64,000 nt of DNA from Neomesorhizobium sp963726065 (GTDB taxonomy: Bacteria; Pseudomonadota; Alphaproteobacteria; Rhizobiales; Rhizobiaceae), in contig CAVSAU010000010.1 of assembly GCA_963726065.1 (NCBI GenBank), forward strand, positions 186,001-250,000, given 5' to 3'. Under the pieces are notes generated by a model, which was given only the letters and a program-made list of their open reading frames with translations, had not been told where the DNA came from and did no database searches. Position 1 is the stretch's first letter. Each line of letters starts with the position of its first letter. Positions 46,727 through 55,755 of the stretch are shown in pieces. Made by a program: the position numbers and the translations under genes.

Positions 46727-47710
46727 ATGCGACTTCCACTTCGCCGGCTTGCCGTCTACGGCGTGGCATTCGTCTTCGCCATCGTCGTGAACTTCGCGGT
46801 TCCCCGGCTGATGCCGGGGAGTCCCGTCGACGGCATGATCGCCCAGCTCGGGCCGCGCGCCACGCCGGCGGCGATCGAGGCGATCAAGGCGCGCTTCGGC
46901 GCGATCGAGCAGCCGATCTGGCTGCAGTTCGTCGACTACGTGAAGGGCCTTGCCACCTTCGATCTCGGCGTTTCGGTCAAATACTATCCGCAGACGGTGA
47001 CAGAGGTGCTCGCCCGTTCGGCCGGCTGGACGGCCTTCCTGGTCGTCACGGCGATTATCTTCTCCCTCTGCGTCGGAGTCTCCCTCGGCGCAGTGGCAGC
47101 CTGGCGGCGAGGCGGACGCTTCGACGCGTTCGTCTCGCCGTTTTCCGTCGTGATGATCGCGGTGCCGCCGGTCATCATCGCGCTCGCGACGCTGTTCACC
47201 TTCGGCGTGACCTTGCGCTGGTTCCCGGTCGGCTACGCCTACGATCCCGACCTCGACCCCGGCATCAATTTCACCTTCTTCGGCAGCGTGTTCTGGCACG
47301 CCATCATGCCGGTGCTGACGCTGTCGCCCTACCTGATCGGCGAGTTCCAGACGACGATGCGCTCCTCGATGATTTCGGTGCTGGGCGAGGACTACGTCAC
47401 CATGGGCCGCGCCAAGGGACTGAGCGAACGCGGCGTGATGTTCGGCTACGCCGCGCGCAACGCCATGCTGCCGGTGCTGACCAATCTCGCGCTGATGCTC
47501 GGCGCGGTGTTCGGCGGGTCGATCGTCACCGAAATCGTCTTCAACTATCCCGGCCTCGGGCTGACGCTGTTCACGGCCAGCGTCGCGCGCGACTATCCCG
47601 TCATCCAGGGGCAACTGCTGCTGATGACGCTGGCGACGCTCGGCGCCAACCTTCTGGTCGACATCATCTATGGCATGGTCGATCCCCGCATCCGGGAGGC
47701 GCGCACATGA
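46727..47710 (+). CDS. Dpp/Opp-type ABC transporter permease (DppB-like)
   Basis: The 327-residue frame from ATG 46727 is intact. About six membrane segments are present, starting RRLAVYGVAFVFAIVVNFAV. The family N-terminal block VPRLMPGSPVDGMIAQLG and the EAA-loop block DYVTMGRAKGLSERGVMFGY are clear, with the terminal segment GANLLVDIIYGMVDPRIREA. It forms the channel with the DppC-like permease, whose gene overlaps its stop. It lies between two frameshifted genes but shows no shift itself. Confidence 0.9.
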   Translation: MRLPLRRLAVYGVAFVFAIVVNFAVPRLMPGSPVDGMIAQLGPRATPAAIEAIKARFGAIEQPIWLQFVDYVKGLATFDLGVSVKYYPQTVTEVLARSAGWTAFLVVTAIIFSLCVGVSLGAVAAWRRGGRFDAFVSPFSVVMIAVPPVIIALATLFTFGVTLRWFPVGYAYDPDLDPGINFTFFGSVFWHAIMPVLTLSPYLIGEFQTTMRSSMISVLGEDYVTMGRAKGLSERGVMFGYAARNAMLPVLTNLALMLGAVFGGSIVTEIVFNYPGLGLTLFTASVARDYPVIQGQLLLMTLATLGANLLVDIIYGMVDPRIREART

Positions 47711-48613
47711 CCGGCGGTCTGAAATTGATTCTGCGGCAGAAGAAGGCGGTGTTCGGCTTCATCATCGTCATTGCGCTGTGCGTGATGGCGCTGCTGGCGC
47801 CGGTGCTGGCGCCGAACGACCCGGGCGAGCGGGTCGGGCGCTCGCACCAGCCGCCGACCGTCGAGCATGTGTTCGGCACCACCAAGATGGGCCGCGACGT
47901 CTTTGCGCAGTTCGTCTGGGGCGCACGTTCCTCGCTGGCTGTCGGCTTCGCCACCGGTCTGTTCATCACCGTGCTCGGCACCGTGATCGGGCTTGTCGCA
48001 GGCTATTTCGGCGGCCGCAGTCGACGGCACGCTCGATCTGCTCACCAACGCGGTGCTGGTCATTCCCAACATTCCGCTGCTCATCCTGCTGGCTTCGTTC
48101 GCCGGCACGGTCGGGCCGCTCGCCATCATGGCGATCATCGCGCTCACCTCCTGGCCATGGGGCGCGCGCATGACCCGCTCGCAGACGCTGTCACTGCGCA
48201 ACCGCGAATTCGTGGTGGCGGCGCGGATGGTCGGCGAACCGAACTGGCGCATCATCGGCGTCGAGATCCTGCCCAACCTGGTGCCGCTGATCGGCATCAA
48301 CCTGGTCGGCTCGATCATCTACGCCATTGTCGCGCAGACGACGCTCGAATATCTCGGCTTCGGCGATCCGCTCAGCGTGACCTGGGGCACCATGCTCTAC
48401 AATGCGCAGAATTCCTCGGCGATCATCCTCGGCGCCTGGTGGGACATCGGCGCGCCTGGCCGTCGGAATCGCGCTTGTCGGGCTGGGGCTGGCGCTGCAT
48501 CAACTTCACCTTCGACGAAATAGCCAATCCGCAACTGCGCTCGGGGCCGGCGCTGAGCGCGCTGGCTGCGTCTCAACCGGCAGCGCGCGCGCGAGCTGGA
48601 GGCTGGCCGGTGA
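47707..48613 (+). pseudogene. Dpp/Opp-type ABC transporter permease (DppC-like), frameshifted
   Basis: ATG 47707 overlaps the previous stop. Blocks in order are FGFIIVIALCVMALLAPVLA, FGTTKMGRDVFAQFVWGARS, SLAVGFATGLFITVLGTVIG, then after a shift near 48020 LDLLTNAVLVIPNIPLLILL and EFVVAARMVGEPNWRIIGVE, and after shifts near 48455 and 48500 NFTFDEIANPQLRS. A last shift near 48565 restores WLRLNRQRARELEAGR and the stop at 48613. It pairs with the DppB-like permease. Confidence 0.72.
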
Positions 48614-49428
48614 GCGAGGCGCTGCTGGAAATCCGCGACCTCAGCGTCGACTACCTCCTCGACGACGGCGCCTTCCGGGCGGTGAAGAACGTCTCCTTCG
48701 AGATCGGGCGCAGCGAGCTGTTCGGGCTGGCCGGCGAATCCGGCTGCGGCAAAAGCACGATCGCTTATGCGATCACCCGGCTGGCCAAGCCGCCGGCCTG
48801 GGTGGCAGGCGGCGAAATCCTGCTCGACGGGCAAGACCTGCTGAAACTGCCTGAAGAGGCGCTGCAGATCGGTGCGCTGGCGGCGCATCGGCATGGTGTT
48901 CCAGAGCGCGATGAATTCGCTCAACCCACTGATGCGGGTCGAGGCGCAGTTCCACGACGTTCTGTACAGCACACCGGCGCCTCACGGGCGCAGTCGCGCG
49001 CCAGGGCGGAGGAGATGTTCAAGCTGGTCGGCATCGCTTCAAGCCGCCTCTCGGATTATCCGCACCAGTTCTCGCGGCGGCATGCGCCAGCGCATCGTCA
49101 TCGCCATCTGCCTCGCGCTTGAAGCCCGAACTGATCATCATGGACGAGCCGACGACCGCGCTCGACGTGGTGGTGCAGCGGGAGATCCTGGAACAGGTGA
49201 TCGACCTGCAGGACAGCCTCGGCTTTTCCGTGCTGTTCATCACCCACGACCTGCACCTGATGGCGCAGCTCTGCCATCGCATCGGCGTCATGCTGAAGGG
49301 CGAACTGGTCGAGGTCGGCGACGTCGGGCAGGTGAGCCGGGCGCCGCGGCACGACTATACGCAGGCGCCTGTGGCAGGCGATCCCGCCGCTGCCTTCGGG
49401 TGGTCATCGAGCCGGGGTCGTTGCATGA
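48610..49428 (+). pseudogene. Dpp/Opp-type ABC transporter ATPase (DppD-like), frameshifted
   Basis: GTG 48610 overlaps the permease stop. The product reads LLEIRDLSVDYLLDDGAFRA, Walker A LAGESGCGKSTIAYAITRLA, Q-loop IGMVFQSAMNSLNPLMRVEA, signature region GGMRQRIVIAICLA, Walker B LIIMDEPTTALDVVVQREIL and switch VLFITHDLHLMAQL. Shifts are needed near 48875, 48985, 49075, 49125 and 49365. The stop overlaps the ATG of the second ATPase gene. It works as a heterodimer with the next protein. Confidence 0.72.
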
Positions 49429-50363
49429 ACGCCGTACCCGACCTCGCCCGAACCAGCGCGACGCTGGCCGAGCCGGTCATCGCCCTGCAATCCATCACGC
49501 GTTCGTTCGGCGATGTGCATGCGCTGCGCGGCATCTCGCTCGGCTTGCGGCCGGCAGGGCTCTGGCGTTGGTCGGCGAATCCGGCTGCGGCAAGACCACC
49601 TGCGCGCGCATCATCGCGCGCATGGACCAGCCGACTTCGGGCGAACTTCTGTTCCGGGGACAACGCTTCACCGAGATAGGTTCAGCGGCGGATGAGCAAG
49701 CCTACCGGCGGGCGGTGCAGCTGGTGTTCCAGGACCCGTTCGCATCGCTCAACCCGGTGTTTTCGGTCGCGCATCATCTGGCCCGACCGCTGAAACTGCA
49801 CGGCCATGCCGCCGGCAGGGCGGCGGTGGCCGAAGCGGTACGAGCGCTGCTCGAGAGCGTCGGGCTCGACGCAACGTAACCGCGCACAAGTTTCCGCACG
49901 AACTGTCCGGCGGCCAGCGGCAGCGGGTCAACATCGCGCGGGCGCTTGCCGTGCAGCCGGAAGTGCTGGTGGCCGACGAGCCGACGTCGATGCTCGACGT
50001 CTCGATCCGGCTTGGCATTCTCGAATTGCTGTCGCGCATCAAACGCGAGCGCAATCTCGCGCTGCTCTACATCACCCATGACATCGCGACCGCCGCGCAT
50101 GTCGCCGAAGAGGTGATCGTCATGTTCGCCGGCCAGATGGTCGAGTGGGGGGACACGGCAACCGTTATCCGCGATGCGCGCCATCCCTACACTCGGCTTC
50201 TCCTGTCCGCAGTCCCTGATCCCGACCGACCGTTCGTTCCTGGCGAAAGCGCCAATTTCCTGCGCGACGCCGAGGAAATGCGCGGATTTCGCGCCCGGCT
50301 TCGGATGGCGTGGACCAGGTCGGGGCCAACCATTTCGTGCGCACGCTCGGCGCCGCAAACTAG
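49425..50363 (+). pseudogene. Dpp/Opp-type ABC transporter ATPase (DppF-like), frameshifted
   Basis: ATG 49425 overlaps the DppD-like stop. Blocks are SITRSFGDVHALRGISLGLR, Walker A LALVGESGCGKTTCARIIAR, Q-loop VQLVFQDPFASLNPVFSV, signature LSGGQRQRVNIARALAVQPE, Walker B VLVADEPTSMLDVSIRLGIL and switch LLYITHDIATAAHVAEEVIV, then the oligopeptide-type tail HPYTRLLLSAVPDPDR. Shifts lie near 49555, 49878 and 50300; the last restores VGANHFVRTLGAAN and the TAG at 50361-50363. Confidence 0.72.
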
Positions 50364-50376
50364 ACCGGGAACAGGA

Positions 50377-50853
50377 ATGGACCTACTCGTCAAACTGTAT
50401 GCCCTTGAACCCAATCCGGAACTCGACGCCCGCGTCGCCAAGGCGGGCGTCCTCGTTCGCCGCGCGCTGGCGCCGGAACTTCACATCGTGACGGAATGGG
50501 TGGGCAAAACGTTTGACGCCGGTTGGGCGAGCGAGACGGCGGTCGCCTTCGCGCGGCAACCGCCGTCGTGCTTCGTTGCGACAAGGGCCGGCAAGGTGAT
50601 CGGCTTTGCCTGCCACGACGCAACCGCGCGCGGCTTCTTCGGGCCGACCGGTGTCGACGAAGCGGCAAGGGGCCTCGGCGTCGGCCACGCGCTGCTGCTT
50701 GCCTGCCTGCTCGACATGCGCACGCAAGGTTACGCCTACGGCATCATCGGCGGCGCCGGGCCTATCGAATTCTACGCCAAGGCGGTGGGGGCGGTGCCGA
50801 TCGAAGGGTCGGAACCCGGCATCTACGCCGATCTTCTGAGAGCCGAAGATTGA
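50377..50853 (+). CDS. GNAT family N-acetyltransferase
   Basis: The start is ATG 50377 with a weak CAGGAA site, 13 bases after the ATPase stop. The 158-residue product has the acetyl-CoA-binding motif A (GVDEAARGLGVGHALLLACL, with R-G-L-G-V-G) and the closing block GIIGGAGPIEFYAKAVGAVP. It is last in the Dpp-like operon. It could acetylate an imported amino sugar or amino acid derivative; that is inference from position only. Confidence 0.85.
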   Translation: MDLLVKLYALEPNPELDARVAKAGVLVRRALAPELHIVTEWVGKTFDAGWASETAVAFARQPPSCFVATRAGKVIGFACHDATARGFFGPTGVDEAARGLGVGHALLLACLLDMRTQGYAYGIIGGAGPIEFYAKAVGAVPIEGSEPGIYADLLRAED

Positions 50854-50877
50854 ACGCTGTGGCCGGCAGGGCGGCCG

Positions 50878-52085
50878 TTACGAATGCGGCTTCAGAAGCA
50901 CATCGAATTGCGGGTTGATTTCGGCAAAGATCGGCAGCGCCGCGGCGCCCAGCACCGATGTTTCCTTACCAGCAGCGCCGATCAGCACGCGCGGCACTGT
51001 GCGTTCGCGCGTGGCGCTGACCGAGATCGGCAGCGGATCGATCCGCTTGGCCAGAAGTTCGATCAGCGAAACCGGCATGAAGCCGCCCAGCACCACGGTA
51101 TCCGGATCGAGCGTCAGTTCGAGAATGTTGATGGCCTGCCGCAATGGGTCGGCGGCAGCCGAAATCCATGCCTCGATGCGGCTGTCATTGCAGGCCAGCA
51201 GTTCCTCCAGAACATCGGGCGAAGCATGGTCCGGATCAGGTAGATCGAGGAACTCGAAGACGGCCCGCAGCGAGACATAGCGTTCGAGGCAGCCGCGCTT
51301 GCCGCAACCGCATTCCAGCCCGTCGGGACGGACGACGATGTGGCCGATTTCGCCGGCGTTGTGGCCGCTGCCTTTGTAGAGGTGGCCGTTGAGGAACAGT
51401 CCGGCGCCAAGACCAGTGCCGATGAAAAGGTAGACGAAGCTGTCGAGGTTGCGCGCCACGCCATGCAGGCGCTCGCCGATGGCGGCGGCCGTCGCGTCGT
51501 TTTCGACCGTGACGGAAATGCCGGTCAGTGCCTCGAGTTCGCTGGCTATCGGAAAATCCTGCCAGCCGGGCAGCGCGGTCGGCCCGACCGAGGTCATGCC
51601 TTCGACATCGAATGGACCGGGCATCGCCAGACCGATGCCGAGCAGGCGTGACCGGTCGAACCGGAAGGCTGACATCAGTTCCTCCACCGCGGAGGCGAAG
51701 ACCGGCATCGCCTGCGCCGGCGTCGGCCGGTCGACCTTGCGCTCGATGCGCGCGCGCACGGTGCCGGAAAGATCGGTGATGACGCCGACGCAGCAACTGG
51801 TGGTCGAGCTGCAGGCCGATCGAATAGGCGCCGTCGCGGATTGATCGAATAGGGCACCGCCGGCTGGCCGCGCGCGCCCTTCAGGGTCGGCTCGGGCCGC
51901 AGGATCTCGGCCGCCTCCAGTTCCTCGACGATGTTCGATACGGTCTGCGAGGAAAGCGCTGTCAGTCTGGCGATGGCCGCACGCGACAGCGGGCCGCTGG
52001 TTCGTATCGCCTCGATCACCACGCGGCGATTATGCGACTTGGCCTGTTCGAGATTGGTTCCGGCGATAGATTTCTTTAATTTCAT
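50878..52085 (-). pseudogene. ROK family transcriptional regulator, two frameshifts
   Basis: The start is ATG 52085. The N-terminal winged helix reads RVVIEAIRTSGPLSRAAIAR and SSQTVSNIVEELEAAEILRP. The ROK sugar-kinase-like part has FIGTGLGAGLFLNGHLYKGS, GHNAGEIGHIVVRPDG and the zinc motif GLECGCGKRGCLERYVS. Between about 51845 and 51780 the frame slips twice; removing one C at each point gives PDGAYSIGLQLDHQLL and VGVITDLSGTVRARIERK, normal for the family. It is divergent from the SDR gene and convergent with the GNAT gene. The shared palindromes suggest it controls itself, the SDR gene and the Dpp-like operon. Confidence 0.8.
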
Positions 52086-52136
52086 TGGCCTGGCTGGGAA
52101 ACTGAATGGATCGACTATGGCTGTAAAAATTAATAT

Positions 52137-52149
52137 AATCAACTTGATT
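52137..52149. promoter_or_regulatory. ROK-type operator candidate between ROK and SDR genes
   Basis: AATCAACTTGATT is a perfect palindrome with 6-bp arms around one base, set in an AT-rich stretch (TAATATAATCAACTTGATTT). Its arms are identical to those at 45720-45732. It lies 52 bases upstream of the ROK start and 111 bases upstream of the SDR start. Confidence 0.6.
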
Positions 52150-52259
52150 TAATTAACTGGTATGAACCACTTCTGTGTTGCTTGACTGATAACTCATTGT
52201 CAGGGTTTGCGCGAGAGCAACGGTTATCCCCGGATGCTGATAAAAACGGAGGCGAGCGC

Positions 52260-53033
52260 ATGGAAACCGACTTCACGCCGAAATTCGACCTCGATGGAAA
52301 GGTGGCACTCGTCACCGGTGCGGCGCGTGGCATCGGGAGGGCCTGTGCGCTGGCATGCGCGGGGTCGGGGGCCGACATGGTCGTCGGCGTTCGCAACGCG
52401 GCGGACGGCGCCGGACTGGTAACCCAGATCGAAGACCTCGGGCGCCGCGCGCTGGCCGTCGAGATGGATCTTGCGGATCTCGATCAGGTGCGGGCCGGCA
52501 TCGCCAAAGCTCATGCCGAGTTCGGCCGCATCGACATTCTCGTCAACAATGTGGGGCTGGGACCGGAAAACCTGGCGGAAAACGTCACCGAAGAGGATTT
52601 CGACCTCACAGTGAACATCAATCTTAAGGGCACGTTCTTCACCACCCAGGCGGTGGCAAAGCTGATGAGGGCCCAGAAATCTGGCCGCATTGTCAATATC
52701 AGCTCGCAGGCCGGCAGCGTCGTCCTGAAGGGTGAGGCGATCTACTGCATGACAAAGGCGGCGATCAACCATCTCACCCGCTGCCTTGCGGTCGAGTGGG
52801 CGCCGTATGGCATCGCCGTCAACAGTGTCGCGCCGACCTTCATCTGGACCGACGGCACCCGGCCAAGCCTCGCCGATCCCGAATTCCATGCCCATGTGCT
52901 CGGCCACATTCCGCTCGGCCGTATCGGCGATCCGATCGACGTGGCGGGCACGGTCGTCTTCCTGGCTTCGCCTGCGGCGTCGCTGATCACCGGCGCCAAC
53001 ATCCTGGTCGACGGCGGCTGGTCGGTGGCGTGA
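52260..53033 (+). CDS. Short-chain dehydrogenase/reductase
   Basis: GGAGGCGAGCGC precedes ATG 52260; an upstream ATG at 52182 has no such site. The 257-residue product has the cofactor motif VALVTGAARGIGRACALACA, NNVG at the usual position (DILVNNVGLGP), catalytic Ser in VNISSQAGS and Tyr-x-x-x-Lys in AIYCMTKAAINH. The C-terminal block is ITGANILVDGGWSV. The classical SDR fold suggests oxidation of a sugar or polyol. It is divergent from the ROK gene, with the shared operator-like palindrome between them. Confidence 0.9.
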   Translation: METDFTPKFDLDGKVALVTGAARGIGRACALACAGSGADMVVGVRNAADGAGLVTQIEDLGRRALAVEMDLADLDQVRAGIAKAHAEFGRIDILVNNVGLGPENLAENVTEEDFDLTVNINLKGTFFTTQAVAKLMRAQKSGRIVNISSQAGSVVLKGEAIYCMTKAAINHLTRCLAVEWAPYGIAVNSVAPTFIWTDGTRPSLADPEFHAHVLGHIPLGRIGDPIDVAGTVVFLASPAASLITGANILVDGGWSVA

Positions 53034-53096
53034 GCCCCAACGAAGAAAGGCCCGCCTCCTGCGCCCGGTGTATCGCGGACCACGCAAAAAGATGAT

Positions 53097-53110
53097 TGAA
53101 ATCGATTTCA
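53097..53110 (+). promoter_or_regulatory. LacI-type operator
   Basis: TGAAATCGATTTCA is a perfect 14-bp palindrome with central CG, the form typical of LacI-family operators. An imperfect half-site (AAACGATTTCA) follows at about 53123-53133. It lies 45 bases before the start of the binding-protein gene of an operon that encodes a LacI regulator. Confidence 0.7.
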
Positions 53111-53154
53111 TTTCCATATACAAACGATTTCATTCGCGTATCAGGGAGGAAATC

Positions 53155-54180
53155 GTGAAAAAAATCACCGCTATTTGTTTGTCCGCCGTCGCCTCGATCG
53201 CCATTTCGGCGTTTTCGGCCAATGCCGAAGATTTCAAGATCGGCCTGTCAAACGGCTGGGTCGGCTCGGAGTGGCGCACCCAGATGATCGACGAGGCGAA
53301 GGCCGCCGCCGAGAAATGGAAGGAAAAGGGCGTCAACGTCGAGGTCGTGGTGCAGAGCGCCAATGTCGACGTGCCCGGTCAGATCGCCCATGTGCGCAAC
53401 TTCATCTCAGAAGGCGTCAATGCGATCATCATCAATCCGAACAGCCCGACCGCTTTCGATCCGGTGTTCGCGCAGGCCAAGGAGGCTGGCATCCTGGTCA
53501 TCTCGACCGACGCCGAAGTCTCGTCGCCTGACGCAACCTATGTCGGCATCGACCAGAAGGCCTGGGGTGCGGCTGGCGCCAAGTGGCTTGCCGACACACT
53601 TGGAGGCAAGGGCAATGTCGTCGCCATCAATGGCGTCGCCGGCCATCCGGCCAACGAGATGCGTGTCGCCGGCTACAAGGAAGTGTTCGGCCAGTATCCC
53701 GATATCAAGATCGTCAATGAAGTGAACGCCAACTGGGACCAGGCGCAAGGCCAGCAGGCGATGCAGAACCTGCTCGCAACCTATCCCGACATCAGCGGCG
53801 TGTGGGTGCAGGACGGCATGGCTGCCGGCGCCTGGAAGTCGATCATGGATGCCGGCAAAACCGGGCAGACCGCTGCCACTGGCGAAATCCGCAAGGACTT
53901 CATCGACATCTGGACCAAGGACAAGCTGAACTCCGGCGCTTCGGTCAATCCTCCCGGCGTCATGGCCTCGGCGCTCAATGTCGCGGTGCTGATGCTGCAG
54001 GGCAAGGAACTGAAGGAGCCGGCGACGGCGGGGCAGTACAAGAACGCCATGTATCTGCCGATCCCGTTCATCGATTCGAAGAACCTTGCCGAAGCGGCGA
54101 CGCAGCTTGAAGGCAAGCCTGGCTACTATTCCTACACGAGCCAGCTTTCGATCGAAGACGCCGAAGCGCTGTTCAAGTAG
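53155..54180 (+). CDS. Sugar ABC transporter substrate-binding protein (CUT2/RbsB type)
   Basis: GGGAGGA lies before GTG 53155. The 341-residue product has a signal peptide (AICLSAVASIAISAFSANAE) and the ribose-type binding fold: FKIGLSNGWVGSEWRTQMID, EGVNAIIINPNSPTAFDPVF, GNVVAINGVAGHPANEMRVA, YPDISGVWVQDGMAAGAWKS. The frame is intact. It heads a seven-gene operon, and a strong hairpin separates it from the ATPase gene. The presence of NGW and aromatic residues in the ligand cleft fits a carbohydrate, but which one is unknown. Confidence 0.92.
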   Translation: MKKITAICLSAVASIAISAFSANAEDFKIGLSNGWVGSEWRTQMIDEAKAAAEKWKEKGVNVEVVVQSANVDVPGQIAHVRNFISEGVNAIIINPNSPTAFDPVFAQAKEAGILVISTDAEVSSPDATYVGIDQKAWGAAGAKWLADTLGGKGNVVAINGVAGHPANEMRVAGYKEVFGQYPDIKIVNEVNANWDQAQGQQAMQNLLATYPDISGVWVQDGMAAGAWKSIMDAGKTGQTAATGEIRKDFIDIWTKDKLNSGASVNPPGVMASALNVAVLMLQGKELKEPATAGQYKNAMYLPIPFIDSKNLAEAATQLEGKPGYYSYTSQLSIEDAEALFK

Positions 54181-54188
54181 AATCCTCC

Positions 54189-54230
54189 CGGGAGAGATTG
54201 CGGTCCGGGGCCGGACCGCACTCTCTCCCG
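54189..54230 (+). promoter_or_regulatory. Long hairpin between binding-protein and ATPase genes
   Basis: Bases 54189-54206 pair with 54213-54230, 18 positions with one mismatch, around a 6-base GGGGCC loop. No T-tract follows. Its strength and place, 9 bases after the binding-protein stop, suit mRNA stabilisation and lower expression of the downstream genes. Confidence 0.7.
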
Positions 54231-54249
54231 CAGGGGGACGGGGAAACTC

Positions 54250-55755
54250 ATGCCCAAACTGAAGCTCAGCGGCGTAAGCAAGGCTTACGGCGCAACGATC
54301 GCGCTCAGGCGCGGCGACCTCGAAATCGACGGCGGCGAAGTGCATGTGCTGATCGGCTCGAACGGCTCGGGCAAGAGCACGCTGTGCAAGATCGTCGCTG
54401 GCAGTGTCAGGCCGGATGCCGGCGAGATACTGCTTGACGGCCAGCCGATTACGGTTTCCGGGCCGCAGGCGGCCCGCGCGCTCGGCATCGGCATCTTCTA
54501 TCAGGAACTCAGCCTTGCCGCGCACCGCACGGTGGCGGAGAACATCTCGCTTCCGGACCTACCGATGAAGGCCGGAATCTTCGTCGACCGCGAGGCCCTG
54601 GCGTCGCGGGCGGCGCGCTACATCGCTCTTTTCGAAGGCGTGACGGGCGAGGGGTTTTCCGCCGATGCGACGGTGGAGACCTTGCGCGCCGACCAGCGCC
54701 AGCTGGTGGAGATCATGAAGGCGCTGGCCGCCGAAACGCCGGTGCTCATCTTCGACGAGCCGACCTCGGCGCTTGACCGCGCACAGGTCGAACGTTTCTT
54801 CGACATCCTGCGCGACCTCAAGGCCAAGGGCCGCAGCATCGTCTTCATCTCGCACCGGATGGACGAGATTTTCGCCATCGGCGACCGCGTCACCGTCATC
54901 CGCGACGGCGAGACGGTGGGCACTCGGCGCATCGCCGATATCGACCCGGCAGGGGTGGTGCGCCTGATGGTCGGCGAACAGGACGAACTGGCGCCGCCGG
55001 CAAGCGCGCCGCCTGCTGCGAACCACACAGGGGCAGGGTCCGTGCTCAGCGTCAAGGATCTTTCCGGACGCGGCTTCGCCAAAATGAATTTCGATGTGGC
55101 GCGCGGCGAAATCCTCGGTTTTGGCGGCCTGCACGGGCAGGGCCAATCTTCCGTGTTGCGGGCGATCTTCGGCGCGACGCCTCCGGCGCAAGGCGCCATC
55201 ATACTGAACGGCAAGCCGTTTTCCGCATCGAGCCCGCGTGAAGCGATCCGCAGCGGCTGCGCCTACGTCTCGGGCGACCGCACGCGCGACGGCGTGGTGC
55301 ATGGACGGCCGATCCTGGAAAACGTGACGCCGATCCATTACATGCGCGACCGGCTGTTTCTGGCGCGGCCCTCGGCGCTGAGGGACAAGGCGCTTCCGGC
55401 GCTGCAGGCGCTGCACACGAAATTCGCCACGCTGTCGCACCCGATCAATTCGCTTTCCGGCGGCAACCAGCAGAAGGTGGTGATTGCCCGCTGGCTGATC
55501 GACCGGCCGGATGTGCTGCTGCTCGACGATCCCACCAAGGGCATCGACCTGTCGGCCAAGGCCGACCTTTTCGCGCTGGTGCGCAAGCTGGCAGAGGAGG
55601 GCGTCGGCATCGTGCTTTACTCGTCGGAAGACGCCGAGCTCCTTAACAACGCCGACCGTATCCTCGTCTTCAACGGCGGGCAGGTGACGCGCGAACTGAC
55701 CGGCGCTGAGCGGACACGCTACAATCTCTACCAAGCCGCTTACGAGGCCGCATGA
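54250..55755 (+). CDS. Sugar ABC transporter ATP-binding protein (RbsA type, two ATPase domains)
   Basis: The 501-residue product has two ATPase domains. The first shows Walker A LIGSNGSGKSTLCKIVAG, signature-like ETLRADQRQLVEIMKALA and Walker B VLIFDEPTSALDRAQ. The second has a degenerate Walker A (GGLHGQGQSSVLRAIFG), a canonical signature SLSGGNQQKVVIARWL and Walker B VLLLDDPTKGIDLSAK. This asymmetry is normal in the RbsA family. The stop overlaps the ATG of the first permease gene. Confidence 0.92.
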   Translation: MPKLKLSGVSKAYGATIALRRGDLEIDGGEVHVLIGSNGSGKSTLCKIVAGSVRPDAGEILLDGQPITVSGPQAARALGIGIFYQELSLAAHRTVAENISLPDLPMKAGIFVDREALASRAARYIALFEGVTGEGFSADATVETLRADQRQLVEIMKALAAETPVLIFDEPTSALDRAQVERFFDILRDLKAKGRSIVFISHRMDEIFAIGDRVTVIRDGETVGTRRIADIDPAGVVRLMVGEQDELAPPASAPPAANHTGAGSVLSVKDLSGRGFAKMNFDVARGEILGFGGLHGQGQSSVLRAIFGATPPAQGAIILNGKPFSASSPREAIRSGCAYVSGDRTRDGVVHGRPILENVTPIHYMRDRLFLARPSALRDKALPALQALHTKFATLSHPINSLSGGNQQKVVIARWLIDRPDVLLLDDPTKGIDLSAKADLFALVRKLAEEGVGIVLYSSEDAELLNNADRILVFNGGQVTRELTGAERTRYNLYQAAYEAA

